NCBI GenBank assembly: GCA_035607415.1
Contig: DATNAQ010000099.1
Location: 1-64,000, forward strand
Origin: JAQBQH01 sp035607415
Lineage (GTDB): Bacteria > Myxococcota_A > Polyangia > Palsa-1104
DNA: 64,000 nucleotides
Reading direction: 5' to 3'
Shown here: piece after piece, positions 1-12,910 of the stretch
Position numbering within the stretch: position 1 is the first letter of the stretch
How the letters are laid out: the number at the start of each line of letters is the position of its first letter
Notes under the pieces: generated by a model
What the model saw: only the letters and a program-made list of their open reading frames with translations
Databases searched by the model: none
What the model was told of the DNA's origin: nothing
Translations under genes and position numbers: made by a program

Positions 1-204
1 CGCCTGCCGCTCGTACGCGTCGGCGCCTTTGACGAGCCTGAGAAACGTCTCTTGCGTGACATCCTCCGCTGCCGCCGTGTCGCGCACGAAGCGCAGGATG
101 AAATTGAACAAGGGCTTACGATGGCGCGTGACGAGCAGCTCGAAAGCGCGAACGTCACCGTCGCGATACCGCAACATCAGCGACTCGTCTGAGTCGTCCC
201 GCAC
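1..204 (-). CDS. ECF-family RNA polymerase sigma factor, N-terminal part (runs off the left edge)
   Basis: About 68 residues of the start of an extracytoplasmic-function sigma factor are visible; the rest lies outside the window. The reverse strand reads into a typical region 2: FELLVTRH, FNFILRFVRD, then AEDVTQETFLRL, the core-binding and -10-recognition segment. I chose the GTG at 204-202 because AGGGGAG lies a few bases upstream; an ATG at 177 is a shorter alternative. ECF sigma factors direct RNA polymerase to small stress or envelope regulons, usually with an adjacent anti-sigma factor, which would lie off-window here. The 101 bases between this gene and mutM probably hold its promoter, but I recognise no specific site. 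Confidence 0.8.
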   Translation of the reverse strand, partial: MRDDSDESLMLRYRDGDVRAFELLVTRHRKPLFNFILRFVRDTAAAEDVTQETFLRLVKGADAYERQA

Positions 205-305
205 CAACTCCCCTCGCGGCGGCCGTCGCCACAACCTAGCGGCAGTCGATCGTAACTGAAGCGACGGCACGATTCAATCTACGCACCGACCCCCGATTTC
301 GATCT

Positions 306-1127
306 CTACTTTTGACAGCGCGGGCAGAAAAACGTGGAACGGCCGGCCTGTACGATGCGACGCACCGCGGCGCCGCAGCGCTTGCACGCCGCCTTTTCGC
401 GGCCATAGACGGCGAGCGCGTGCTGGTTGCCGCCCGCTTGCCCGTCGGCGTCGACGTAGTCGCTGAAGCTGGTGCCGCGGTTTTTGATGCCGTCGGCGAG
501 CGCGGCGACGATGGCCGCGTGCAGCGCCGGCGCCTTCTTCGCGGCGCGATCGGTGCGCTTCTTCGGCGACAGGCCGGCGCGGAAGAGCGCCTCGCAGACG
601 TAGATGTTGCCGAGCCCGGCGACACGCGACTGGTCCATGAGGAACGCCTTCAAGTCGCGCTTCGACGCGCGCATCGCGGCGGCGAGATAGTCGACGGTGA
701 AGGCGGCGTCGAGCGGATCGACGCCGAGCACGGCCAGCTCCGGCGACGCCGGCGCCTCGGCGGCGGCGTACGCGCGCAGGACGCCGAAGCGGCGTGGATC
801 GACATAGCGCAGCTCGCGCCCGCCGCCGAGGCCGAAGACGGCGTGCGTGTGCGGCGCGCGCGGCTCGCCGGCGTCGGCGAAGAGCAGGCGGCCGGTCATG
901 CCGAGGTGGCCGAGGAGCACGTGCGCCGACGACAGATCGATGAGCCAATATTTTCCGATGCGCCGCACCGCCTCGACGCGCGCGCCGACGCACGCGCGCA
1001 GAAGCGTCTTGCGATCGATCGGCCGGCGCAGCGGCAGCCCGCTCGTCTCGACCGCGGAGATGCGCGCGCCGACGAGCCGCGGCCGGAGCGAGCGCACGAC
1101 CATCTCGACTTCGGGCAGCTCAGGCAT
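306..1127 (-). CDS. mutM: Formamidopyrimidine-DNA glycosylase (MutM/Fpg)
   Basis: Base-excision repair enzyme that removes 8-oxoguanine and ring-opened purines and then nicks the abasic site. The 273 residues match the family length. The protein starts PELPEVE, whose proline (after Met removal) and adjacent glutamate are the catalytic N-terminus. It ends in the FPG zinc finger, CKRC then 16 residues then CPRC. The ATG at 1127 lies inside the end of rsmA (8-base overlap), so it is translated downstream of tsaD and rsmA. Nothing unusual is seen in the motifs. Confidence 0.96.
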   Translation of the reverse strand: MPELPEVEMVVRSLRPRLVGARISAVETSGLPLRRPIDRKTLLRACVGARVEAVRRIGKYWLIDLSSAHVLLGHLGMTGRLLFADAGEPRAPHTHAVFGLGGGRELRYVDPRRFGVLRAYAAAEAPASPELAVLGVDPLDAAFTVDYLAAAMRASKRDLKAFLMDQSRVAGLGNIYVCEALFRAGLSPKKRTDRAAKKAPALHAAIVAALADGIKNRGTSFSDYVDADGQAGGNQHALAVYGREKAACKRCGAAVRRIVQAGRSTFFCPRCQK

Positions 1128-1938
1128 GGATGGCCTTCGTCAGGGTGGCGAACTCGTCGACGCTCAAGGTTTCGCCGCGCCGCTGCCCGTCGATCGTCGC
1201 CGCGGCCAGCGCGCCATCGACGATGCCCGCGTCAAACGCGGCGGAAAGGGCATTTCGCAGCGTTTTACGACGCTGCCCGAAGGCGGCGTGCACGACGCGC
1301 GAGAAGCGGTCGCGATCGACGTCGAGCGGCGTCGCGCGCGGCGCGATGCGCAAGACCGCCGAGTCGACGCGCGGCGCCGGCACGAAGCCGCCGGCGCGCA
1401 CGCGGCAGACGAGCTTGGGCTCGCCCCACAGCCGCACCATCACCGACAGCGCGCCGTACGCCTTTTCGCCCGGCGGCGCGACGATGCGATCCGCCATCTC
1501 CTTTTGCAGCATGACCACGATGCGCGCCAGCGGCGCCGGCGTCTCGAGCAGGCGAAACAAGATCGGCGACGCGATCTGATACGGCAGATTGCCGACGATC
1601 ACCGGCGGGCGTCCGGCGCGCGCCGCCAGCGCCGCGTAGTCGTAGGTGAGCGCGTTGGCCTCGACGACCTCGATGCGCGCGTCGCCGCCGAGCTCGCTGC
1701 GCAGGACCTCGAGCATGTCGCGCTCGCGCTCGATCGCCACCACGTGCGCGCCCGTCGCCGCCAGGCGCGCGGTCAGCGTGCCCAGACCGGCGCCGATCTC
1801 GGCGACCCAATCGCCCTCGCCGATCGCGCACGCGTGCACGATCTCGCGATAGGCCCGCGCGTCGACGAGGAAGTTCTGCCCCCAGCTCTTCTTGGCGCGC
1901 AGCCCGTACTTCGCGATCAGCGCGTGCGCGTCGCTCAT
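1120..1938 (-). CDS. rsmA: 16S rRNA (adenine1518-N6/adenine1519-N6)-dimethyltransferase
   Basis: KsgA/RsmA dimethylates two adjacent adenines in the 3' hairpin of 16S rRNA during late 30S assembly. The start MSDAHALIAKYGL leads into KKSWGQNFL, the conserved family opening. The SAM loop EIGAGLGTLT and the catalytic NLPY motif (NLPYQIASPI) are both intact. Length is 272 residues, normal for the family. The ATG at 1938 shares ATGA with the tsaD stop, so the two are translationally coupled. Reading could be extended upstream, but that would run into tsaD coding sequence and lacks a family match. Confidence 0.96.
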   Translation of the reverse strand: MSDAHALIAKYGLRAKKSWGQNFLVDARAYREIVHACAIGEGDWVAEIGAGLGTLTARLAATGAHVVAIERERDMLEVLRSELGGDARIEVVEANALTYDYAALAARAGRPPVIVGNLPYQIASPILFRLLETPAPLARIVVMLQKEMADRIVAPPGEKAYGALSVMVRLWGEPKLVCRVRAGGFVPAPRVDSAVLRIAPRATPLDVDRDRFSRVVHAAFGQRRKTLRNALSAAFDAGIVDGALAAATIDGQRRGETLSVDEFATLTKAIHA

Positions 1939-2938
1939 GTCGACAGGGGCAGCGAGGCGGTGGCGTTGAGCGACAGATCGGCGCGCTCGCCGCGCAGCAG
2001 GCGCCAGTACCCGGCGGCCGCGATCATCGCGGCGTTGTCGGTGCAGCGCGCCGGCGACGGCACGAACAGCTCGACGCCGCGCTCGGCGCACAGCGCGGCG
2101 ACGGCCTCGCGCAGCCCGCGATTGGCGGCGACACCGCCGGCGACCTGCAGCTGCTTCATTCCGTGCAGCTCGAGCGCGGCGCGCGTCTTGCGCACGAGCT
2201 GCTCGACCACCGAGGCCTGAAAGCTCGCGCACAGATCCGCCAGCGCCTGCCCTGCCGGCACGCCCTGCCGCTGCACGATCGTCAGCACGGCCGTCTTCAT
2301 GCCCGAGAAGCTGAAGTCGAGCCCGCGCCCGCGCATCGGCCGCGGCAGCGTAAACGCCTTCGGATCGCCCGTTTGCGCCAGTTTATCGATGGTCGGCCCG
2401 GCCGGGTAGCCGAGCCCGAGCATCTTGCCCACCTTGTCGAACGCCTCGCCGGCGGCGTCGTCGCGCGTGGCGCCGAGCAGCTCGTAGACGCCGTGATCGC
2501 GCGCGATCACCAGCTCCGAATGGCCGCCCGACACCAGCAACGCCAGGTGCGGAAAGCCGGGACCGCGCGCGCCGTCGAGCCACACCGCCGACAGGTGCCC
2601 TTCGAGGTGATTGACGCCGACGAGCGGCAGGCCGCGCGCCCACGCGATCGCCTTCGCCGCCTGCACGCCGACGAGCAGCGCACCGACGAGCCCCGGCCCG
2701 CGCGTCACCGCGATCCCGTCGACGTCGTCGAGCCGCGCACCGGCGCGCGCCAGCGCCGTCTCCATCACCGGCACCAGGTTCATGACGTGATGGCGCGACG
2801 CGATCTCGGGCACCACGCCGCCCCACTCCGCGTGCACCGCCACCTGCGAGGCGACCGCATCGCCGCGCACGCGCACGCCGTCCTCGACGAGCGCCGCTGC
2901 CGTCTCGTCGCACGACGACTCGAGGCCGAGGACGAGCA

Positions 2939-2939
<1 letters not shown>
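1935..2939 (-). CDS. tsaD: tRNA N6-adenosine threonylcarbamoyltransferase TsaD
   Basis: TsaD transfers the threonylcarbamoyl group to A37 of ANN-decoding tRNAs, working with TsaB and TsaE. The 334-residue protein opens LGLESSCDETAAAL. It carries the metal-binding NHLEGHL motif and GGHSE, and ends with the nucleotide-binding CTDNAAMIA motif. The start is GTG at 2939, overlapping by one base the TAG stop of the response-regulator gene upstream. The stop overlaps the rsmA ATG as ATGA. The run tsaD-rsmA-mutM is therefore tightly packed and probably one transcript. Confidence 0.96.
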
Positions 2940-5401
<2,462 letters not shown>

Positions 5402-5457
5402 AGCTCCACCGCAATGAAAACAGGGAGCTAAAGCTTAGATCGGAAACTTGGGTTTGG

Positions 5458-7566
<2,109 letters not shown>

Positions 7567-7674
7567 TTGATCGAGACATTGTAGCGTTCAGGTTGCAGTG
7601 CCGTCAAGGCACGCACCCAAGAATGTTTCGTAATCTCAGACACCTGCCTAACTGTAATGTTCTAGTTCCGGCGC

Positions 7675-8727
7675 TTACACGAATTGCACGAACCTTCGTG
7701 AAAGGATTTCTCGGAGGGTGGCAAGCTCGGGTAAACGCGAGAGCGACCGTGCGACGTACGACAGGCTGTTGGGGATGTGTACGAGGAATCCTGGATTCTT
7801 TTTGACGCGATCGATGAACACGAAGCGACCCGCGTCCTTCAGCTTGCGCTGCACCACCTGCAGATCGAAGAGGCGCTGAAAGCGCGCGCCATCGAGCTGC
7901 GATTTGTCGACGAAGAACGCGACCAGCTCGTCGAGCAGCGAGGGCGAGAGCGCGACGTACGAGTCGCGCAAGAGACCGACGAGATCGTAGGCGCGCGTGC
8001 CGAGGAGCGCGTCTTGAAAGTCGATGATGCGCAGGCGCGGCGCTCCGTCGACGTCTTGCACCATCAGGTTGCGGCTCTGATAGTCGCGATGCACGAAGCC
8101 GCGCGGCTCGGCGGCGAGCTCCTCGGCGATACCGCGGAAGCTGCGCTCGAGCTCCTCGCGCTCGGCGGGCGTCGGTGCGAGGTTCTGGGCTTCGAGGCCG
8201 TACTCGCGAAAATGATCGAGCTCCCACTTGAGGAGCTCGTAGTCGAAGCCACGCGAGAAGGCGATGCAGTCGGGATCGGGATTCGCGGCGGCGTAGCGCT
8301 GCAACGACGCGAGCTGATCGATCGCCTGGCGGTAGTAACGCCCGCGCACGTCGTCCCCGGAGTCGAGCACGCGCGACTCGAAGGTGATGTCGCCGAGATC
8401 CTCGAGGTAGAGCATGGCGCCCTCGGAATCATAGCGATAGATGGCGGGGACCGACGCGCCCGCGCGCGCGAGGTAGCGCTGTACATTAATGAAGGGCAGC
8501 TCGGTGGGCGCGTGGCTCTTGGCCGCCTCTTCGGACTTGAGCGGGTTGTCGCCGAGCTCCATGACCATCACGCTCGGGAGCTTGCCTCCGTCGACCGTGA
8601 TGCGGTGATAGCGGCGGATCGACGCACCGCCGGGGAGCGTCTCGAGTCGCGGATTTTTTCCGCCGGTCAGCTCCAGCGCGACAGGAAAGGTGGTGCGCGC
8701 GAGATCGTCGTGGCTAAGATGCGGCAT
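7675..8727 (-). CDS. AmgK-like anomeric sugar kinase (aminoglycoside phosphotransferase fold)
   Basis: A 350-residue member of the APH-fold phosphotransferases related to COG3178. The catalytic segments are FVHRDYQSRNLM near residue 213 and IIDFQDALLG near 236, followed by YDLVGLLRDSY. This combination resembles AmgK, the N-acetylmuramate/N-acetylglucosamine kinase of cell-wall recycling, better than true aminoglycoside kinases. I chose the ATG at 8727 (MPHLSHDD); longer readings would overlap divergent rsmG. No MurU-type nucleotidyltransferase is adjacent, so the recycling role is an inference. Only 25 bases separate it from rsmG, so the promoters must overlap coding sequence. Confidence 0.7.
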   Translation of the reverse strand: MPHLSHDDLARTTFPVALELTGGKNPRLETLPGGASIRRYHRITVDGGKLPSVMVMELGDNPLKSEEAAKSHAPTELPFINVQRYLARAGASVPAIYRYDSEGAMLYLEDLGDITFESRVLDSGDDVRGRYYRQAIDQLASLQRYAAANPDPDCIAFSRGFDYELLKWELDHFREYGLEAQNLAPTPAEREELERSFRGIAEELAAEPRGFVHRDYQSRNLMVQDVDGAPRLRIIDFQDALLGTRAYDLVGLLRDSYVALSPSLLDELVAFFVDKSQLDGARFQRLFDLQVVQRKLKDAGRFVFIDRVKKNPGFLVHIPNSLSYVARSLSRLPELATLREILSRRFVQFV

Positions 8728-8752
8728 CGTGTCGTGATAGTACGGAGCGCGA

Positions 8753-9364
8753 TTGGACAAGGCAACGAAAGAGCGGCTGGTTTCGGGGGCGGGCGCGCTC
8801 GGCGTGGCGCTCGACGGCGCGCAGATCGACAAGCTCGCCGACTACCTCGCACTCCTGCAGAAGTGGAATCCAAAGATCAACCTCACCGCGATCACCGAGC
8901 CGCGCGCGGTCGTCGAGCTGCACTTCCTCGACAGCCTGGCGGTAGCGCCGCTCGTTCGTGAGTGCGCGACGCTGATCGATGTCGGGAGCGGCGCGGGATT
9001 TCCAGGCGCGGTGCTCGCCATCGCCCTGCCCTCACTCGCGGTCACGTGCATCGACGCGGTGGCCAAGAAGGTCGCGTTCCTGTCCACCCTCAAGCGCTCG
9101 GTCGCGCCGAACCTCGAACCACTGCATCGGCGCGATGACGCGATCGATCGAACGTTCGACGCCGCCGTGTCGCGCGCGACCTGGGACCCGCCGGAATGGA
9201 TCGGTCACGGCGCGCGGCTGGTCGGCGACCACGGCCGGGTGATCGCGATGCAGACCGCCGATGCGCCGGCGCTCGACGCACCTGCCGGTTTCACGCGCGA
9301 GCCACCGATCGAATACGAGGTCGGCGGCGCTCGCCGTCGACTTCAGCCGTTCCGTCGGCTCTAG
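8753..9364 (+). CDS. rsmG: 16S rRNA (guanine527-N7)-methyltransferase RsmG/GidB
   Basis: RsmG methylates G527 of 16S rRNA; loss gives low-level streptomycin resistance in other bacteria. The 203-residue protein has NPKINLTAI, the HFLDSL motif and the SAM loop VGSGAGFPG at about 77-85. The start must be the TTG at 8753 because an in-frame stop lies at 8738; GGAG at 8744-8747 serves as the ribosome site. In many genomes rsmG (gidB) is followed by parA-parB. Here it is followed by two parS sites and the biotin genes, with no parAB. Confidence 0.92.
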   Translation: MDKATKERLVSGAGALGVALDGAQIDKLADYLALLQKWNPKINLTAITEPRAVVELHFLDSLAVAPLVRECATLIDVGSGAGFPGAVLAIALPSLAVTCIDAVAKKVAFLSTLKRSVAPNLEPLHRRDDAIDRTFDAAVSRATWDPPEWIGHGARLVGDHGRVIAMQTADAPALDAPAGFTREPPIEYEVGGARRRLQPFRRL

Positions 9365-9365
9365 C

Positions 9366-9379
9366 GTTCCACGTGGAAC
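9366..9379. other. parS centromere site 1 (perfect palindrome)
   Basis: GTTCCACGTGGAAC, a perfect 14-base inverted repeat built around CACGTG. It matches the parS pattern bound by chromosomal ParB proteins, in the GTTCC-flanked form rather than the GTTTC form. It lies immediately after the rsmG stop and about 8.4 kb from dnaA, where origin-proximal parS sites are expected. Confidence 0.82.
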
Positions 9380-9416
9380 ATATGGTAAACCGTCGCCACC
9401 ATCATGGTTGACAATG

Positions 9417-9430
9417 GTTCCACGTGGAAC
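9417..9430. other. parS centromere site 2 (perfect palindrome)
   Basis: A second exact GTTCCACGTGGAAC, 51 bases from the first (start to start) and ending directly before the ATG of bioF at 9431. Two identical 14-base palindromes this close are very unlikely by chance. ParB bound here could affect bioF transcription or translation initiation. Confidence 0.82.
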
Positions 9431-10543
9431 ATGGCGGCCGAGTTGGAAGCGCTCGACCGCAGCGGGCTCCGCCGGAGGATGCGCGCGATCGATGGCGCCC
9501 AGTCAGCCGAGCTCTCAGTCGAGGGCCGGCGCGTTCTCAACTTCTCGTCCAACAACTACCTCGGGCTCGCGGACTCGCCGCTCCTTCGCGACGCCGCGAT
9601 ACGCGCCATGCACGAGCATGGCTTCGGCGCCGGCGCCTCGCGGCTCATCGTCGGCAATCTCTCGCCGCATCGGGCGCTCGAGGCGCGCATCGCCCGCTGG
9701 AAACGCACCCCCTCGGCCCTCCTCTTCAATTCCGGATATCAAGCGAATGTCGGCGTGATCTCGGCGCTCGTCGGGCCCGACGACGTGGTCTTCTCGGACG
9801 CGTTGAACCACGCCAGCATCATCGATGGCTGCCGGCTGTCGCGCGCGCGCGTCGTCGTCTACCCGCACTCCGACCTCGCGGCCCTCCGCTCGCTGCTCGG
9901 GTGCGAGCGCGGCCGGCGCCGCCTCATCGTCAGCGACTTCATCTTCAGCATGGACGGCGATCGAGCGCCGGTCGCCGAGCTCGCGGCGCTCGCCCGCGAG
10001 CACGACGCCCTTCTCGCCATCGACGAAGCCCACGCCGCCGGCATCATCGACGACGACACGCCGGTCGACCTGCGCATCGGAACCTTGGGAAAAGCGCTCG
10101 GCGGATTCGGCGCCTACGTGGCCGCGTCGGCGCCAACGGTCGAGCTCCTCTCGCAACGGGCGCGCAGCTTCGTCTTCACGACCGCCCTGCCCGTCCCGGT
10201 CGTCGCCGCCGCTCACGCCGCGATCGATTGGCTCGGGACCGACGACGGGCGCGCCCGCGTCTCCGCGCTCGCCGAAAACTGCCGCTACCTGCACGAGCGG
10301 CGCGGCCTTGCCGGAATACCGTCGCACATCGTTCCGCTGCACATCCGCGAAGGAGACCCCCGCCGGGCGATGGCCGCCTGCGAGGCACTGCTCGAGCGTG
10401 GGATCTTCGTGCAGGGAATCCGGCCGCCGACGGTGCCGCCGGCAAGCTCCCGGCTCCGCTTCGCGCTCATGGCAACCCATACTCGCGCCCAGCTCGATAC
10501 TGCGCTCGCCGCTCTCGACGAGCTGCGCGATCACTTCGCCTGA
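9431..10543 (+). CDS. bioF: 8-amino-7-oxononanoate synthase (biotin synthesis)
   Basis: PLP enzyme that condenses pimeloyl thioester with alanine to give 8-amino-7-oxononanoate. LNFSSNNYLGL, GAGASRLI and HASIIDG are conserved, with the DEAH aspartate near residue 198 and the PLP lysine near 221 (TLGKALGG). From the ATG at 9431 the protein is 370 residues and aligns with the usual BioF start. An in-frame ATG at 9404 would add nine residues encoded by the parS palindrome itself, so I prefer 9431. Neither start has a strong ribosome site. First gene of bioF-bioA-bioD. Confidence 0.93.
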   Translation: MAAELEALDRSGLRRRMRAIDGAQSAELSVEGRRVLNFSSNNYLGLADSPLLRDAAIRAMHEHGFGAGASRLIVGNLSPHRALEARIARWKRTPSALLFNSGYQANVGVISALVGPDDVVFSDALNHASIIDGCRLSRARVVVYPHSDLAALRSLLGCERGRRRLIVSDFIFSMDGDRAPVAELAALAREHDALLAIDEAHAAGIIDDDTPVDLRIGTLGKALGGFGAYVAASAPTVELLSQRARSFVFTTALPVPVVAAAHAAIDWLGTDDGRARVSALAENCRYLHERRGLAGIPSHIVPLHIREGDPRRAMAACEALLERGIFVQGIRPPTVPPASSRLRFALMATHTRAQLDTALAALDELRDHFA

Positions 10544-10553
10544 AGAGGCCCTC

Positions 10554-11822
10554 ATGAACCTGTCTGAGAAAGATCGCCGTTACGTCTGGCATCCGTTCAC
10601 ACAGATGCGCGACTGGACCGCCGCCGAACCGCTCATCATCGCGCGCGCCGAAGGCAACGAGCTCATCGACACCGACGGCCGCCGCTACCTCGACGGCGTC
10701 AGCTCGCTCTGGGTCAACCTCCACGGCCACCATCGCCGCGAGCTCGACGACGCCGTGCGCGCGCAGCTCGACCGGGTCGCGCACTCGACCCTGCTCGGCC
10801 TCGCCAATGTGCCGTCGATCGAGCTCGCCGAACGACTCGTCAAGATCGCGCCGCCGGGCCTCTCGCGCGTCTTCTACAGCGACTCGGGATCGACCGCCGT
10901 CGAGGTCGCGCTCAAGATCGCCTTCCAGTATCAGAAGCAGCGCGGCCACGCCGAAAAGCGGAAGTTCCTCGCGCTCACCGACGCCTATCACGGCGACACC
11001 GTCGGTGCGGTCAGCGTCGGCGGCATCGACCTCTTTCACGAAATCTTCCACTCGCTGCTCTTCCATGTGCTGCGCGTGCCGCCTTCGATCGACGCGCTCG
11101 AGCAGATGCTGGCCGAGCACGGGCACGAGCTCGCCGCGCTCGTCGTCGAGCCGCTGGTGCAGGGTGCCGCGGGAATGCTGATGCAGCCGCCCGGTTTTCT
11201 GCGCGCCGCGCGCGAGCTGTGCAGCCGCCACGAGGTCCTTCTGGTGTGCGACGAGGTCGCGACCGGCTTCGGCCGCACCGGAACCATGTTCGCGTGCGAG
11301 CAGGAGTCGGTGTCGCCCGATCTCTTGTGCCTCGCCAAGGGCATCAGCGGCGGCTATCTGCCGCTCGCCGCCACGTTGGCGACCGAGCAGATCTACTCGG
11401 CCTTCCTCGGACAATATGAGCAGAAGCTCACATTCTTCCATGGTCACACCTACACGGGCAATCCGCTCGCCTGCGCTGCCGGGATCGCCTCCCTCGACCT
11501 GTTCGAGCGCGACCGCGTGCTCGAGAAGCTGCAGCCCAAGATCGGGCGCCTGCACGCTCGTCTCGACGAGCAGCTCCGCCCGCTGAAGCCGGTCGTCGAG
11601 ATCCGCCGTCGCGGCTTCATGGTCGGCGTCGAGCTCGGCCCGTACGCGTACGAGCAGGCGATCGGCGCGCGCGTGTGCATGGACCTGCGCGCGCGCGGCG
11701 TGATCCTGCGCCCGCTCGGCAACGTGATCGTCATGATGCCGCCGCTCTCGATCACCGACGACGAGATCGATCGGCTCGTCGACGCCACGCGCGCCGCGAT
11801 CGCCGCCGTGTGCGGCGCATGA
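10554..11822 (+). CDS. bioA: Adenosylmethionine-8-amino-7-oxononanoate aminotransferase
   Basis: Class III PLP aminotransferase using SAM as amino donor to make 7,8-diaminopelargonate. The 422-residue protein starts MNLSEKDRRYVWHPFTQM, where WHPFTQ is diagnostic for BioA. It has the VSSLWVNLHGHH substrate loop, DEVATGFGRTG near 233 and the PLP lysine K262 (LAKGISGGY). AGAGG at 10544-10548 precedes the ATG, right after the bioF stop. Its stop overlaps the bioD ATG (ATGA), coupling the two. Confidence 0.95.
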   Translation: MNLSEKDRRYVWHPFTQMRDWTAAEPLIIARAEGNELIDTDGRRYLDGVSSLWVNLHGHHRRELDDAVRAQLDRVAHSTLLGLANVPSIELAERLVKIAPPGLSRVFYSDSGSTAVEVALKIAFQYQKQRGHAEKRKFLALTDAYHGDTVGAVSVGGIDLFHEIFHSLLFHVLRVPPSIDALEQMLAEHGHELAALVVEPLVQGAAGMLMQPPGFLRAARELCSRHEVLLVCDEVATGFGRTGTMFACEQESVSPDLLCLAKGISGGYLPLAATLATEQIYSAFLGQYEQKLTFFHGHTYTGNPLACAAGIASLDLFERDRVLEKLQPKIGRLHARLDEQLRPLKPVVEIRRRGFMVGVELGPYAYEQAIGARVCMDLRARGVILRPLGNVIVMMPPLSITDDEIDRLVDATRAAIAAVCGA

Positions 11823-12475
11823 CCGGCCTCTTCGTCACGGCGACCGACACCGGCGTCGGCAAGACCTGGGTCGCCTGCGCCCTCGCGCGCGCGGCGACAC
11901 GGCGCGGCCTGCGCGTCGCCGCCATGAAGCCGTGCGAAACCGGCGACGGCGACGACGGCGCGCGCCTGATGGACGCCGCCGGCCGCCCGCTCGATCCGGC
12001 GCTCGCGCGCCCCTACCAGTTCCACCTGCCCGCATCGCCCGAGGTGGCGGCGCGCGTCGAAGGGACCGTCGTCGACGTTGCGTGCATCGTCGACGCCTTC
12101 GCGCGTCTCACGAGAGACGCGGATTTCACGATCGTCGAAGGCGCCGGCGGGCTCCTCGTACCCGTCGCTCCCGGGGTGCTAATGGCCGACCTCGCCGCGC
12201 GCCTCGGCCTGCCGCTGCTCGTGGTTGCGCGCGCCTCGCTCGGCACGGTCAACCACACGCTCCTCACGATCGAAGCCGCGCGCGCACGCAAGATCGCCAT
12301 CGCCGGCGTGGTCACGAGCCGCGCCGCCGACACCGCCGGCCCCGAAGAGCCGACGAATCCGGAGGCGATCGCCACCTACGGCCGCGTGCCCATCCTCGGC
12401 GTCTTCCCGCACGGCCGCGACGCCGACGTCGTCGCCGACCGCGTGCTCGATCAGATCCAGCCGCGCGCGCGGTAG
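11819..12475 (+). CDS. bioD: Dethiobiotin synthetase
   Basis: ATP-dependent enzyme that inserts CO2 into 7,8-diaminopelargonate to form the ureido ring. The 218-residue protein has the P-loop TATDTGVGKTW at residues 6-16, MKPCETG and VEGAGGLLVP, all family hallmarks. It is coupled to bioA by ATGA. Its 3' end overlaps the convergent DUF218 gene by 25 bases. bioB and the early pimeloyl genes are not in this window, so the pathway is split. Confidence 0.94.
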   Translation: MTGLFVTATDTGVGKTWVACALARAATRRGLRVAAMKPCETGDGDDGARLMDAAGRPLDPALARPYQFHLPASPEVAARVEGTVVDVACIVDAFARLTRDADFTIVEGAGGLLVPVAPGVLMADLAARLGLPLLVVARASLGTVNHTLLTIEAARARKIAIAGVVTSRAADTAGPEEPTNPEAIATYGRVPILGVFPHGRDADVVADRVLDQIQPRAR

Positions 12476-12900
12476 GCGACGCGCGCGATCAGCTCGCGCG
12501 CCCGCGTCCGCACGCTCACGCCCATGTCGGCGAACGCGAGCGGCTCGGCATCCACGCCGACGCGCCGGAACGCCGCGACCGCCCGCGCGCGATGAAAGGC
12601 CTGCGTCACCACGAGGGCTCGCGCCATCCCGTGCGCGCGCAAGACCGCGGCGCAACCGGTCGCGTTCTCCCGCGTCGTGAGCGCCGCCGTCTCGACGAGC
12701 ACGCGCTCGGCCGGCACGCCCAGCTTCAGCGCGCGCCGCCTCATCAGCTCCGCCTCGCACTTGCCGGTCATGAGCAGCATCGGCGCCCTTCCCGCGCGCC
12801 ACGCTTCGACGCCGGCGAGCACGCGCTCGGCGAGCAGCGGCCCCAGATCGCCTTCGGGCCCGAGCGCCGCGCCGAGCACGACGATCACGTCCGCGCTCAC
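12451..12900 (-). CDS. DUF218/YdcF-SanA-like protein
   Basis: A 149-residue protein of the DUF218 family, with VIVVLGAAL at the start, MTGKCE, and TTRENATG followed by VVTQAFH, the usual conserved acidic and histidine positions. Members include SanA, ElyC and YdcF, linked to envelope polysaccharide handling; biochemical activity is generally unknown. The GTG at 12900 is preferred because upstream codons run into mnmE, whose stop is 10 bases away. Unlike ElyC or SanA it has no membrane segment, so it is probably cytoplasmic or the start is misjudged. Confidence 0.75.
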   Translation of the reverse strand: MSADVIVVLGAALGPEGDLGPLLAERVLAGVEAWRAGRAPMLLMTGKCEAELMRRRALKLGVPAERVLVETAALTTRENATGCAAVLRAHGMARALVVTQAFHRARAVAAFRRVGVDAEPLAFADMGVSVRTRARELIARVAYRARGWI

Positions 12901-12910
12901 GGACGAACGC

